Shown one piece after another: positions 29,815 to 38,886 of a DNA stretch of 64,000 bases. Both the position numbers and the translations under genes were made by a program. The notes under the pieces were generated by a model that made no database searches, was not told the DNA's origin, and saw nothing but the letters and a program-made list of their open reading frames with translations. Source of the DNA: Pseudomonas ovata (lineage in GTDB: Bacteria; Pseudomonadota; Gammaproteobacteria; Pseudomonadales; Pseudomonadaceae); NCBI RefSeq assembly GCF_003131185.1, contig NZ_QFFU01000002.1, positions 124,001-188,000 of the forward strand, read 5' to 3'. Within the stretch, counting starts at the first letter, position 1, and every line of letters begins with the position of its first letter.

Positions 29815-29931
29815 TCAGTCCAGTACAGTCTCGTCGGCGGGCTTACCGTCCGGCTGGTTACTTGTGTTGATGCCGGCGCGAGAAGAGGAGTCACACACCT
29901 GCTCGATAATTTCATGATTTTTTACAGGCAT
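29815..29931 (-). CDS. Possible small ORF, 38 aa
   Basis: An open frame starting MPVKNHEIIEQVCDSSSRAG and ending DGKPADETVLD, 23 nt upstream of the 88-aa gene on the same strand. The sequence is polar and not obviously random, but its only Shine-Dalgarno-like block (AGGAT) is about 16 nt from the ATG. It could be an upstream small gene or non-coding leader. Confidence 0.3.
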   Translation of the reverse strand: MPVKNHEIIEQVCDSSSRAGINTSNQPDGKPADETVLD

Positions 29932-30169
29932 GGCGCAATGTAGTAATCCTACGCAACTTTATTGCCTGTCCCGGGCACTTTCCGGCAGTCGCCAGCAGCG
30001 GCGCAAAGTCCGCTGTAACGTTTGACGCGTGTCTGGTTATAGGGCTTAGACGCAAACGGTACAAGGCAGTGTCAAATATTTGCTAACGTAACAGGCGTAA
30101 ACGCCAACACGCTGTTTATAAACGTTTTTAGATCAATTGCATCGCCGCCGTGCGCCAAGGAAGACCCTC
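29932..30169. promoter_or_regulatory. Upstream region of the sigma-54 type regulator gene
   Basis: A 238-nt non-coding stretch that becomes AT-rich towards 30060-30130. It includes GGCGTAAACGCC, a short inverted repeat near 30093-30104. No confident promoter or operator could be named. Confidence 0.3.
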
Positions 30170-31498
30170 ATGCCTGAAACGGCCCCCTCGCGACGTCTTT
30201 TGATTGTGGACCCCTGTGACGATTGTCACCAATTGATTCCCGTGCTGCACGCCGCTGGCTGGTCGGTCGACAGCAGCTCGCTGGAATCGGCACTCAATAT
30301 GGGGTGTGATGTCGGTCTGATTCGTCTGATGCCTTATCACTTCGAGCCCCCCGAGGTGGTACGCGAGCTTATTACCCGCAGCAACACCGAATGGATTGCG
30401 GTGCTGACGCCTGATGACCTGCGCCGCGAAAAGATCGGTGATTTTGTCTGCGAATGGTTCTTTGACTTTCATACCCTGCCATTCGATGTCGCACGCATGC
30501 AGGTCACGCTGGGCCGTGCGTACGGCATGGCCCGCCTGCGCGCCCAAGGGACGGTGCCGGTGCCGCCAGGTCCGGATCAGGAAATGCTTGGCGAAAGCCG
30601 GCCGATTCGTGAGCTGCGGCGCCTGTTGAGCAAGCTGGCGCCCACCGAATCGCCCGTATTGATCCGCGGCGAGCGTGGCACCGGCAAGGAGCTGGTGGCG
30701 CGCACCCTGCATAACCAGTCGCAGCGACGCAACAAGCCGTTCGTGGTCGTGCACTGCGGTGCGATTGCCGAGCACCTGATCCATGCCGAACTGTTCGGCC
30801 ATGAGCCAGGCGCGTTCAACGGTGCACAAGAGCGGCGTATCGGCCGTATCGAAGCGGCCGATGGCGGCACCTTGTTCCTTGATGAAATCGGTGACCTCTC
30901 ACTGGAGGCGCAGGGGCATCTGTTGCGCTTTCTGCAGGACCGCCAGATCGAGCGCATCGGTGGCAGCGAGCCGATTGCCGTGGATGTACGCATGCTCGCT
31001 GCCACGCATGTCGACCTGGAAGCGGCCATTCGCAAGAAGCGCTTTCGCGAAGACCTGTATTACCGGCTTAATGTGCTGCAGGTCGGCACCGCACCGTTGC
31101 GTGAGCGCCACGGTGACCTGGCGATGCTCGCCAATCATTTTGCGCATTTCTATAGCCAGGAAACCGGACGTCGGGCACGCAACTTCAGCCAGGATGCGCT
31201 GATTGCGATGGGCAAGCATGACTGGCCCGGCAATGTCCGCGAACTGGCCAACCGCGTGCGCCGCGGGCTGGTGCTGGCCGAGGGTCGCCAGATCGAAGCC
31301 AGTGATCTGGGGTTGCTGGGCGAAGAGGAACTGACCAGCAGCATGAGCACCCTGGACGAATACAAATCCCGCGCCGAGCGCCAGGCGCTGTGTGATGTAC
31401 TGACCCGGCACAGCGACAACCTCAGCGTGGCCGCCAAGGTGCTGGGCATCTCCCGACCAACGTTCTACCGGTTATTGCACAAGCACCAGATCAGATGA
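30170..31498 (+). CDS. VpsR-like enhancer-binding transcriptional regulator
   Basis: A 442-aa protein with three parts: an N-terminal VpsR-type receiver-like domain (LLIVDPCDDCHQLIPVLHAAG) of about 130 residues; a sigma-54 AAA+ domain with Walker A GERGTGKELVAR and Walker B GGTLFLDEIGDLSLE; and a Fis-type HTH tail (LSVAAKVLGISRPTFYRLLHK). The loop that contacts sigma-54, normally GAFTGA, reads GAFNGA. VpsR-class proteins also deviate here and can work with sigma-70 and c-di-GMP. The phosphoacceptor cannot be assigned with certainty. ATG 30170 follows AAGGAAG. Targets are unknown, possibly biofilm or surface functions. Confidence 0.85.
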   Translation: MPETAPSRRLLIVDPCDDCHQLIPVLHAAGWSVDSSSLESALNMGCDVGLIRLMPYHFEPPEVVRELITRSNTEWIAVLTPDDLRREKIGDFVCEWFFDFHTLPFDVARMQVTLGRAYGMARLRAQGTVPVPPGPDQEMLGESRPIRELRRLLSKLAPTESPVLIRGERGTGKELVARTLHNQSQRRNKPFVVVHCGAIAEHLIHAELFGHEPGAFNGAQERRIGRIEAADGGTLFLDEIGDLSLEAQGHLLRFLQDRQIERIGGSEPIAVDVRMLAATHVDLEAAIRKKRFREDLYYRLNVLQVGTAPLRERHGDLAMLANHFAHFYSQETGRRARNFSQDALIAMGKHDWPGNVRELANRVRRGLVLAEGRQIEASDLGLLGEEELTSSMSTLDEYKSRAERQALCDVLTRHSDNLSVAAKVLGISRPTFYRLLHKHQIR

Positions 31499-31535
31499 GG
31501 CAGTTGACCGATTTTATTGAGTGTTAAATCCAGCG

Positions 31536-31743
31536 CTGTAGGAGCGCGCTTGCCCGCGACCGGCTGCGTTAGCAGTCGTAAATTTGTGGCGTTTCGCAGA
31601 TTTACAGCCGTAAATTTGTAGCGTTTCGCAGATTTACAGCCGTAAATTTGTAGCGTTTCGCAGATTTACAGCCGTAAATTTGTGGCGTTTCGCAGATTTT
31701 GCGAGCGCTAACGCACTCGGTCGCGGGCAAGCGCGCTCCTACA
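31536..31743. repeat. REP-bounded 32-bp tandem repeat array
   Basis: Outer inverted REP cores: CTGTAGGAGCGCGCTTGCCC at 31536-31555 and GGGCAAGCGCGCTCCTACA ending at 31743. Inside are four 32-bp direct repeats starting at 31574, 31606, 31638 and 31670 with consensus AGCCGTAAATTTGTAGCGTT followed by TCGCAGATTTAC; units differ only at a few positions (A/G in TAGCG/TGGCG, T/C in AGTCG/AGCCG). The array lies between the convergent regulator and NadR-like genes. Confidence 0.85.
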
Positions 31744-31777
31744 CCCAGCCCGGTATTTGCCGGGCAATGGCGTTTTG

Positions 31778-32314
31778 TCAGTGCTGCGCAGGCGTGATCA
31801 ATAACTGTTCGACCGCCTGCATCACCGCTTCAAGCCGCTGTGCCCAGTCACCTTCGATCACTTGATACGGCTGCTGATGGCCCTGCAGCCAGTCGCGGCT
31901 GGCCTTGAAGAACGCCATGCGGTCCTCAAGCGCCGGCTGGCAGCGTTGGCCGTCCTGGGTCCAGTGCACGCCTTGCGGGCTGAGCAGCAGGTGCAGGTCG
32001 TAATGCCGCGCCAGCAACTGTGCTTCCAGCCAGGCCGGACAATCGCCGAACAGCGTGCGGCTCCAGAGCATGTTGCTCAGCAAGTGCGTGTCGAGAATCA
32101 GCAGCTCGGGGGCGGTAGCGCGGGCGGCATCTTCCCAGGCCAGTTGTCCCTGGGCGATGGGCGTGATGTCGGCATACACGGTGTCGCGTGCCTGCTCGTC
32201 GATGAAATGACGCACGTATTCGCCGACCAGCACACTGCCGAAACGATTGCGGATTTCCGTGGAAAGCCAGCTCTTGCCGCTCGATTCAGGGCCTGCCAGG
32301 ACCAGCACTTTCAT
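31778..32314 (-). CDS. NadR-like nicotinamide riboside kinase
   Basis: A 178-aa P-loop kinase resembling the C-terminal domain of NadR: MKVLVLAGPESSGKSWLSTEI at the start, GEYVRHFIDEQARD, LILDTHLLSNMLWS and LLLSPQGVHWTQDGQR. Such proteins phosphorylate nicotinamide riboside to the mononucleotide, trapping what PnuC brings in. The ATG at 32314 overlaps the pnuC stop (ATGA), so the pair is translationally coupled. An ORF extension of nine codons upstream lies inside pnuC and is not used. Confidence 0.87.
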   Translation of the reverse strand: MKVLVLAGPESSGKSWLSTEIRNRFGSVLVGEYVRHFIDEQARDTVYADITPIAQGQLAWEDAARATAPELLILDTHLLSNMLWSRTLFGDCPAWLEAQLLARHYDLHLLLSPQGVHWTQDGQRCQPALEDRMAFFKASRDWLQGHQQPYQVIEGDWAQRLEAVMQAVEQLLITPAQH

Positions 32315-32874
32315 CGGGCCGGCACCAGGGCCACGCGCCACTCACGCCAGCCCAGAATGGCCAGCAGGGTAAACAGGGCATACACCGCCGCCATCGCGTG
32401 CAGCGCCTGGTGCAGGAACAGCCCGACGGAAATCACGTTCAGCACGATCCACAACGGCCAGCATTGCAGGCGTTTTTGCGCCATCCATAGCTGGGCCACC
32501 AGGCTGAAGCTGGTCAGGGCTGCATCCAGCCACGGCTGGGCGGCATCGGTGAAGTGCGCCATACCCGCGCCCAGGGCGGCACCGAGCAGGGCACCCACAG
32601 CCAGGCCTCCGAGGATCGAGCGGTCCTGCAACGTGGTCACCGCGCGGGCAGGCACGTTGTCGCCATGACGGGTCCATTGCCACCAGCCATACAGCTGCAG
32701 CACCGCGTAGATCAGTTGCAGGAGCACCTGCGAATACAGCTTCACGCCGAAGAAAAGCCAGCTATAGATCGCCACCATGACCAGGCCGATCGGCCAGCAC
32801 CACGGATTCTGCCGGATGGTCAGTATGACCGCGAGCACGCCCAGTGCGGCACCGAACAGTTCAACCTCTGACAT
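32311..32874 (-). CDS. pnuC: Nicotinamide riboside transporter PnuC
   Basis: A 187-aa membrane protein with about seven hydrophobic segments. The PnuC substrate motif appears as NPWCWPIGLVMVAIYSWLFF and YGWWQWTRHG. PnuC facilitates diffusion of nicotinamide riboside, pulled by phosphorylation in the cytoplasm. ATG 32874 (MSEVELFGA) has AGGAA upstream. Coupled to the NadR-like kinase gene. No known riboswitch is visible in the 224 nt before it. Confidence 0.92.
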   Translation of the reverse strand: MSEVELFGAALGVLAVILTIRQNPWCWPIGLVMVAIYSWLFFGVKLYSQVLLQLIYAVLQLYGWWQWTRHGDNVPARAVTTLQDRSILGGLAVGALLGAALGAGMAHFTDAAQPWLDAALTSFSLVAQLWMAQKRLQCWPLWIVLNVISVGLFLHQALHAMAAVYALFTLLAILGWREWRVALVPAR

Positions 32875-33098
32875 GGGGGTTCCTGAGTAGGGGGAGACGA
32901 TAGGGCGGCGATTGTAAGCGCATCTGCGCCGCGCGGGGAGCCCGGGCGGCAGGGCGCACCGTACAGGCAACAGACAGGCGCGCTTGAACGGGGTCTGCTA
33001 GCATTTGCGCCCTTCGCGAAACGCATCGTCTTCGCGGATCGATTGACCAACCACAAGACTGACCGGTGCGCCGATGGCCGCGCCGTAACGGGGGAAAA

Positions 33099-33929
33099 AT
33101 GGATGCATGGGTCGCTGTCCAGGCGTTGATACTGGGCATTGTGGAAGGGTTGACGGAGTTCTTGCCGATTTCGAGTACCGGCCACCAGATTATCGTGGCC
33201 GACCTGATCGGCTTCGGTGGCGAACGGGCGATGGCGTTCAACATCATTATTCAGCTCGGCGCGATCCTGGCCGTGGTCTGGGAATTTCGCAGCAAGATTT
33301 TCGAAGTGGTGCTGGGCTTGCCCCGTCAGCGCCAGGCGCAGCGTTTTACCGGTAACCTGCTGCTGGCGTTCCTGCCGGCCGTGGTGCTGGGCGTGCTGTT
33401 GGCCGACTGGATCCACCATTACCTGTTCAACCCCATCACCGTGGCCGTGGCACTGGTGGTCGGCGGCATCATCATGCTCTGGGCCGAGCGCCGCGAGCAT
33501 GTGATCAAGGTGCAAGAGGTCGACGACATGACCTGGAAGGACGCCCTGAAAATCGGCTTCGCCCAGTGCCTGGCGATGATTCCCGGCACTTCGCGGTCCG
33601 GCTCGACCATCATCGGCGGCCTGCTGTTCGGCCTGTCGCGCAAGGCGGCCACCGAGTTCTCGTTCTTTCTGGCCATGCCGACCATGGTCGGTGCTGCGGT
33701 GTATTCGGGCTATAAGTACCGCGATCTGTTCCAGCCGGACGACTTCTCGGTGTTTGCCGTTGGCTTCGTGGTGTCGTTCATTTTCGCCATGATCGCCGTG
33801 CGCGGCCTGCTCAAGTTCATCGCCAGCCACAGCTACGCGCTGTTCGCCTGGTACCGCATTGCCTTCGGCCTGCTGATCCTGGCCACCTGGCTGTTCGGCT
33901 GGGTCGACTGGTCTACGGCGCAAGGTTGA
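33099..33929 (+). CDS. uppP: Undecaprenyl-diphosphatase UppP
   Basis: A 276-aa inner-membrane protein of the BacA/UppP family. The two conserved motifs are [20 protein letters not shown] (residues 12-31) and [22 protein letters not shown] (about 158). It dephosphorylates undecaprenyl diphosphate so that the lipid carrier can be reused in peptidoglycan and O-antigen synthesis, and confers bacitracin tolerance. ATG 33099 is the family start. The stop overlaps the next gene's ATG (TGATG). Confidence 0.95.
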   Translation: MDAWVAVQALILGIVEGLTEFLPISSTGHQIIVADLIGFGGERAMAFNIIIQLGAILAVVWEFRSKIFEVVLGLPRQRQAQRFTGNLLLAFLPAVVLGVLLADWIHHYLFNPITVAVALVVGGIIMLWAERREHVIKVQEVDDMTWKDALKIGFAQCLAMIPGTSRSGSTIIGGLLFGLSRKAATEFSFFLAMPTMVGAAVYSGYKYRDLFQPDDFSVFAVGFVVSFIFAMIAVRGLLKFIASHSYALFAWYRIAFGLLILATWLFGWVDWSTAQG

Positions 33930-34351
33930 TGGCGCGCCCGCGTCCTGCCACACCGGCGCGCCAGCCGCTGCGCGCGCCGACCCTCAAGCTGCTGGTATGG
34001 CTGGTTTTGTGCGCACTGCCAGCGGCCGGCCTGTTCGGCCTCTGGCGCGAGCACGGCCTGCCTCTGGCCGCCCTGGCCTATGTGCTGCCCAGCCTGTTGG
34101 CCGTGGGGCTGTACCGGCACGATAAACGCCAGGCCGGGCAGGGTGGCCAGCGCACGCCGGAAAACCTGCTTCACGCCGTCGAGTTGCTCGGCGGCTGGCC
34201 CGGCGCCTTGCTGGCCCAGCAGCTGTTTCGCCACAAGACCCGCAAGCTGTCGTATCAGGCGGTGTTCTGGCTGATCGTGATCATCCATCAGGCGTTCTGG
34301 GTCGACTGGCTGTTTCTGGGTCGGCAATGGATGGCATTCATGCAGGCCTGA
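33929..34351 (+). CDS. DUF1294 membrane protein
   Basis: A 140-aa protein with two membrane segments in the first half and the DUF1294 signature: YRHDKRQAGQGGQRTPENLL, LLGGWPGALLAQQLFRHKT and SYQAVFWLIVIIHQAFW. Many homologues carry an N-terminal cold-shock domain; this one has only a short basic N-terminus, so it is the DUF1294-only form. Its ATG overlaps the uppP stop, so it is translationally coupled. Function unknown. Confidence 0.85.
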   Translation: MARPRPATPARQPLRAPTLKLLVWLVLCALPAAGLFGLWREHGLPLAALAYVLPSLLAVGLYRHDKRQAGQGGQRTPENLLHAVELLGGWPGALLAQQLFRHKTRKLSYQAVFWLIVIIHQAFWVDWLFLGRQWMAFMQA

Positions 34352-34835
34352 GCCGGCGATGAAGGTTCAGGCCATCGAACAAGCGTGATGCGTTTTCATC
34401 CAGTGTCGCGATGTCGTAGCCGCCTTCCTCAACCACCACCCAAGGCCCGCCCAATCACGCGTTTCTGGTGGGCTGTAGGAGCGCGCTTGCCCGCGACCGA
34501 GCGCGTAGCGGTCGCAAAATCTCGGAAACGCCGGAAATCTACAGTGAATAGCCGGAAAATCTTGGAAATGCCGGAAATCTACAGTGAATAGCCGGAAAAT
34601 CTCGGAAACGCCGGAAATCTACAGTGAATGACCGAAAAATCTCGGAAACGCTGCGAATTTACGACTGCTTCGCAGCCGGTCGCGGGCAGAGCGCGCTCCT
34701 ACAGCCGGGCATGTGCGCGGGGGATGTTGCATCGTCCTGAATGTCTGCGCGGGGTCTTAAGCTTTATGAGCCGCCGCCGATAGAAATGGCAAGGTGCCAT
34801 GGATAAGGCCCTCCCGCCAATTCAGTGAGTCTGCC
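34352..34835. other. Long intergenic region dominated by a repeat cassette
   Basis: No gene is supported in these 484 nt. The middle half is the REP-bounded 40-bp repeat array (34473-34704). The last 130 nt hold the promoter region of the chemoreceptor gene, including CTTTATGAGCCGCCGCCGAT, reminiscent of sigma-28 style motifs (TAAG / GCCGATA) used by flagellar and chemotaxis genes: TTAAGCTT near 34756 and GCCGATAG near 34776. Confidence 0.45.
34473..34704. repeat. REP-bounded 40-bp tandem repeat array
   Basis: Outer inverted REP cores CTGTAGGAGCGCGCTTGCCC (34473) and GCGCGCTCCTACAG (ending 34704). Inside, about 3.4 direct repeats of 40 bp start at 34516, 34556, 34596 and 34636 with consensus AAAATCTCGGAAACGCCGG then AAATCTACAGTGAATAGCCGG. 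The internal unit is unrelated in length to the 32-bp array at 31574-31699 although the outer REP pair is the same. Confidence 0.85.
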
Positions 34836-36140
34836 ATGTCATTTTTGCCCTTTTCGCGACGTGATCGCGCCGCGCTGGATCAATTGATTTCAGCCATCCA
34901 TACCGGTCGTGAACCTGAGGTGGCCGGCTGTGCCGAAGCCCCGAAGGTGCTTGAAGCCTGGAGAGCCGTGCAGGCGAGCCGGCAGGGGGCTCAAGAACAT
35001 ACCCATGCCCTGGAAACCGAACTCGAATCCGCCCGTCTGCTGCTCGGTGAAGCGGCTGCCAGCGCGGCCGTTCATGAGGTCAGGTTCGATCTGGTCAATC
35101 GCGCCTCCAGTGAGGGGCTGTGGGATATGGAGGTGATTGCCGGTGATCCGGTCAATCCCAAGAACCGGTTCTGGTGGTCGCAACAGCTTCGCAAGCTGCT
35201 GGGGTTCAATGACGAGCGTGACTTCCCCAACGTCCTGGCGAGCTGGGCCGACCGGCTGCACCCTGAAGACAAGCAGGCCACGCTGGATGCCTTTGCCCGG
35301 CACCTCAGCGACAAGTCTGGCCACACCCCTTACAAGGTCAAGAACCGCCTGGCCATGAAGAATGGCACCTATCGATGGTTCTACGCCCAGGGCGAAACCT
35401 TGCGTGATGAACGTGGCACGCCGGTGCGTGTCGCCGGTTCCTTGCGTGATATTCATGAAGAGCTTGAGCGCGACCGCCTGCACGATGTGATCATCACCCG
35501 CTTCGAACTGGCGCGCGAAATGCTCTCCGATGGCCTGTGGGACATGGAAGTGATTGCCGGCGACCCGGTCAACCCGCGCAACCCCTTCTGGTGGTCGCCG
35601 CAGTTTCGCCGGCTGCTGGGCTTTGAAACGGTCGAGGAGTTTCCGGATGTGCTCGACAGCTGGGCCTCCAGATTGCACCCCGAGGACAAGGCGCGAAGCC
35701 TGGATGCGTTCGGCGCGCACCTGATGGACCGCAGCGGCAAGACACCCTTCGACATCGAATACCGCCTGAAGATGAAAAGCGGCGAATACCGCTGGTTCCG
35801 CGCCCGCGGCCAGACGCGGCGCGACCCTGCGGGCGCCCCGCTGCGGGTGGTCGGTGCGCTGGTCGATGTGCACCTGCAGCATGAGCAGCAAGCACTGCAC
35901 GAGTCGCAGACACTGCATCAGCGTGAGCTGGAAGAAAACCTGGCCCAGCTCTCGCAGATCGTGACCACGATTCAAAGTATCGCCAGCCAGACCAACCTGC
36001 TGGCGCTGAACGCGGCCATTGAAGCGGCGCGTGCCGGCGAAGCCGGTCGCGGCTTTGCCGTGGTGGCCGATGAAGTGCGCAAGCTGGCGACACGCACCAC
36101 CGAGGCAACCGAGCAGGCCGTGAGCATGATGAACAAGTGA
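34836..36140 (+). CDS. Double-PAS soluble methyl-accepting chemotaxis protein
   Basis: A 434-aa protein without membrane segments. Two closely related PAS domains (about residues 90-215 and 230-355) share the block [15 protein letters not shown], then FWWS, then the RLHPEDK and YRWF motifs, showing an internal duplication visible in the DNA too (35110-35210 and 35532-35630). The C-terminus has the MCP signalling tip [20 protein letters not shown] and [18 protein letters not shown], but the protein ends 20 residues later, so the long returning helix is absent. It resembles BdlA/Aer-type energy or redox sensors of Pseudomonas. A ligand cannot be named. Confidence 0.88.
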   Translation: MSFLPFSRRDRAALDQLISAIHTGREPEVAGCAEAPKVLEAWRAVQASRQGAQEHTHALETELESARLLLGEAAASAAVHEVRFDLVNRASSEGLWDMEVIAGDPVNPKNRFWWSQQLRKLLGFNDERDFPNVLASWADRLHPEDKQATLDAFARHLSDKSGHTPYKVKNRLAMKNGTYRWFYAQGETLRDERGTPVRVAGSLRDIHEELERDRLHDVIITRFELAREMLSDGLWDMEVIAGDPVNPRNPFWWSPQFRRLLGFETVEEFPDVLDSWASRLHPEDKARSLDAFGAHLMDRSGKTPFDIEYRLKMKSGEYRWFRARGQTRRDPAGAPLRVVGALVDVHLQHEQQALHESQTLHQRELEENLAQLSQIVTTIQSIASQTNLLALNAAIEAARAGEAGRGFAVVADEVRKLATRTTEATEQAVSMMNK

Positions 36141-36216
36141 CCCGGTAATGCAGGCGCTGGACGTCCATGGATCAAGGCATGAAGCTGTGTCTTGATCCTG
36201 GCCAGGTCCCAGCGAC

Positions 36217-36873
36217 TCAATCGGTAGCACTGGCCACCAGCACACTCAAGGTATTGCGCTCTGGATTCCACACGGTCAGGCACCAGATGCCCCACCATTC
36301 GAGTCCATCCTCGAAATACTCGGACCACGGTTCCCACTCCGGCAACGGACTTTCGGTCGTACCAATCCAGTTGAAGGTATAGCCGTTGACCCAGTCGATC
36401 ACGACCACATCGTTCCGGTCTTGCAGCCCGAGCACATCAAGCCACTCTTGAAAGGTCGCGCGGGCCTGGGCTTCACCGTCCTTGAAGCGCGTCCCATAAG
36501 GCGGGTTGCTGAAGGGGGCGTAGAGGGCGAGTAAATCGTTGGCGTAATCCTCGGTCAGAGTCAGGTTGCGTCGCTGGGCAGGGGAAAGCGCTGTTGCGCT
36601 GGCCTTGTGCACTTGCCAATCGCTGTCGGCTTGCGGGTCATAGACCTCGGGCAGGTAGTGGCCGGTATGGGCGGCCTGCCGATTTTTACGGCTGGCCGCC
36701 AGAAAACAGCCCATGCCCGCCAGCGCCTGCCGGTGCAGTGTTTCGTCCACCGGCGCCCCGGGGGCCGGGCTGAAGACGACAAACTCAAACACACAGCCGG
36801 CGGCGTCCATCCGCTCTCGCAATGTAGTGGAGTGTTCATGGTCGACGACCGTCAATAAAAAGGGCGATTGCAT
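36217..36873 (-). CDS. Hypothetical protein, 218 aa
   Basis: An acidic, tryptophan-rich soluble protein. It begins MQSPFLLTVVDHEHSTTLRE and its C-terminal half has VVVIDWVNGYTFNWIGTTES and WEPWSEYFEDGLEWWGIW. No family recognised. AGGATG precedes the ATG. It is the last gene of a three-gene leftward operon (24 nt after the DKNYY gene). Confidence 0.7.
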   Translation of the reverse strand: MQSPFLLTVVDHEHSTTLRERMDAAGCVFEFVVFSPAPGAPVDETLHRQALAGMGCFLAASRKNRQAAHTGHYLPEVYDPQADSDWQVHKASATALSPAQRRNLTLTEDYANDLLALYAPFSNPPYGTRFKDGEAQARATFQEWLDVLGLQDRNDVVVIDWVNGYTFNWIGTTESPLPEWEPWSEYFEDGLEWWGIWCLTVWNPERNTLSVLVASATD

Positions 36874-36897
36874 GGGCGCATCCTGATAAGGCGAAGG

Positions 36898-38886
36898 TTA
36901 TTCCAGGTCGTTGGGCCAGGCGTCCTCGGACACCTCGTTCAGTCCAGCGTAGCCGTCATATTCATAGCGTCGATACTGATCGCGCGCATACCGATCGCTC
37001 ACGAACACCAGGCTGTGCAGGTCGACCCGCTTGGCGCTGATGGGCTTGCGCAGGAAGAACAACTTGCGCGTCCCTAACTGCAGAAAGGCCGGGTGCGGCA
37101 CGCGCACTTCCTCGGGGCTGAACGGCACGTCCAGCGGTTTGCCTTGCGCCAGGATCACCTCGGGGCCGATGGCGTAGGTGCCGAGGATGCGTGTCGTGGC
37201 CGGGTCCAGCCGTTGCTTGGCCTGGCCGTAGTAGTACACCGTTTGCCGGTCCCTGGCCCAGCCATGCCCGCAGGACTCGAAGCTGGCCAGGTCGGCCTTG
37301 CGCATCGGTTCCGGGGCTTGATAGAACACCCCGTGGCAGAACACCCGTTCACCGTCGGTCAGATACGGCGCGCCCAAGGACCGGTATTGCTCGGCTGGCG
37401 CGGCGGAAAACCGCTCGGGTACGCGGGTTTCGGCGTTATGGAACGGGATCAGGTACAAGCCGTTGGCATCGCCACACAGATGGGTGTCGAGCAGCCTGAA
37501 GCTGGCGGCATCCAGCCCCGTGACCGCGCGGCCGTGAAAGTACACCTGCGCCCCGACCTCAAAGTCACTGCCCAGCGCCTGTTTCTCTTCGCTGGCTTTG
37601 GCGTGCGGGGCCTGGAGCCGATGCCACCAGTAATCCTGCAAGTGCGGATGGGCCTCGAAAAAGGGCGCCCACTCGGCCTGCACTGTGGCATCCACGACGC
37701 CGCCGGCGCCCAACGGCCCGTGCCGGTCCCCGACCAGTACGGGCGAATATTCCTGTTCGCCCCGGTACAGCTGGGTCACCACGAAGCTGTCGAGGTCGAC
37801 GTCCAGGCGTTTGTTCTGCTGGTAGGCGTGCTGGTTGTCACGGTAGAAACCAAAGCCCAGATGGCGAAAATCAGGGCCATGCGCGCCGCGCAGGCGCGTG
37901 CCGGCGGCATAGACGTGTTGATCGTCCACGGCAAGCCACTCGTCTGCGCTGACGCTGGCGCCAGTCACCCGGCCACAGGCGTCGAACTGCGGCTGCCAGC
38001 ATTCGAGCAAGCGCAGTTCGCCGGTGCAGCGCAGGGTCTTGCCGGTGATGTAGTAGCCGCGCTGCCGATCCCTGGCGTAGCGCTCGTTGAGCACGGTAAA
38101 GCTGGCCAGGTCGACCTTGTCGATGCGGTAGAAGTACTCGTACGCCACGCTGGCGCCTTGTTGCGCCTGGACGATGATCGACTCGCCATCCGTGCCCCAG
38201 CGCCGCGCCAGCATGCGAAACGCGTAAGGATGAGCGATCGGCAGCGGCGTGCCGTCCTTTTGCCAGAGTGGCCGGGTGCCTCGGCACACCTGGCCGTCGA
38301 TGACGCGATAAGACGGATGATTGCAATAGTGCACCGGCACCTCGGCACCGGCGATGGCCTTGCCCTGGAGAAACACCGTCGCGCCATCGCTGAACAGCGC
38401 CGACGCGGGGTTGATCGACGCCGGCGATGCCTCGAGCAGGGCCAGGTGCGTCGGCTGCACGTCCGTCATGGCCACGATTGAATAGTCGTCGAACCAGTAG
38501 GCCCGGCGGTCGTCGCGCCAATACTGGTAGCCTAGGTCCTGCAAGCCTGGGCCGAACCGGAACGGCAGGGCGCAAACGACGTGATAGCCGTAGCGCTCCG
38601 GGTAGTGCGGCAGCAGGTAGTAATCGCCGCGGGCATCGCGCAACAGGCCGGGGTGCACGCGATGGCGCCAGACCGGTTGGCCGGCCAGCAGCGGCGAGGG
38701 CGGGTAGCTTGCGCCAGTGGCACGTTGCGCCACTTCCTGCGGGGGCAGGCCGTCGGGGTCGAGCATGATGTACACGTCAGGCACGTGCCCGTCGCCCAGC
38801 AGCACACCCTCCATAAAGGCCAGGTCGGCGTGCCATTCCAGCGCCAGCGGCGCCCAGTCGTCCATGTTCAGCTCGGTGTCATTCAT
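36898..38886 (-). CDS. DKNYY repeat domain protein
   Basis: A 662-aa soluble protein built of repeated DKNYY-type units, each with a tryptic pattern such as YARDRQRGYYITGKTL, YRDNQHAYQQNKRLD, WARDRQTVYYYGQAK and YARDQYRRYEYDGYAG. These repeats are found in bacterial proteins of unknown role, often next to immunity-type proteins. No signal peptide is seen. Its ATG overlaps the stop of the upstream 504-aa gene (ATGA), so the two are translationally coupled and may form a complex. Confidence 0.75.
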   Translation of the reverse strand: MNDTELNMDDWAPLALEWHADLAFMEGVLLGDGHVPDVYIMLDPDGLPPQEVAQRATGASYPPSPLLAGQPVWRHRVHPGLLRDARGDYYLLPHYPERYGYHVVCALPFRFGPGLQDLGYQYWRDDRRAYWFDDYSIVAMTDVQPTHLALLEASPASINPASALFSDGATVFLQGKAIAGAEVPVHYCNHPSYRVIDGQVCRGTRPLWQKDGTPLPIAHPYAFRMLARRWGTDGESIIVQAQQGASVAYEYFYRIDKVDLASFTVLNERYARDRQRGYYITGKTLRCTGELRLLECWQPQFDACGRVTGASVSADEWLAVDDQHVYAAGTRLRGAHGPDFRHLGFGFYRDNQHAYQQNKRLDVDLDSFVVTQLYRGEQEYSPVLVGDRHGPLGAGGVVDATVQAEWAPFFEAHPHLQDYWWHRLQAPHAKASEEKQALGSDFEVGAQVYFHGRAVTGLDAASFRLLDTHLCGDANGLYLIPFHNAETRVPERFSAAPAEQYRSLGAPYLTDGERVFCHGVFYQAPEPMRKADLASFESCGHGWARDRQTVYYYGQAKQRLDPATTRILGTYAIGPEVILAQGKPLDVPFSPEEVRVPHPAFLQLGTRKLFFLRKPISAKRVDLHSLVFVSDRYARDQYRRYEYDGYAGLNEVSEDAWPNDLE

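Noticed and set aside
31574..31701. Array of regularly spaced 32-bp repeats resembling a CRISPR
   Set aside because: The repeats are directly adjacent with no unique spacers, and there are no cas genes.
34516..34650. 40-bp direct repeats considered as a CRISPR or replication iteron array
   Set aside because: No spacers, no cas genes, no initiator gene or DnaA boxes nearby; the REP pair on both sides explains the context better.
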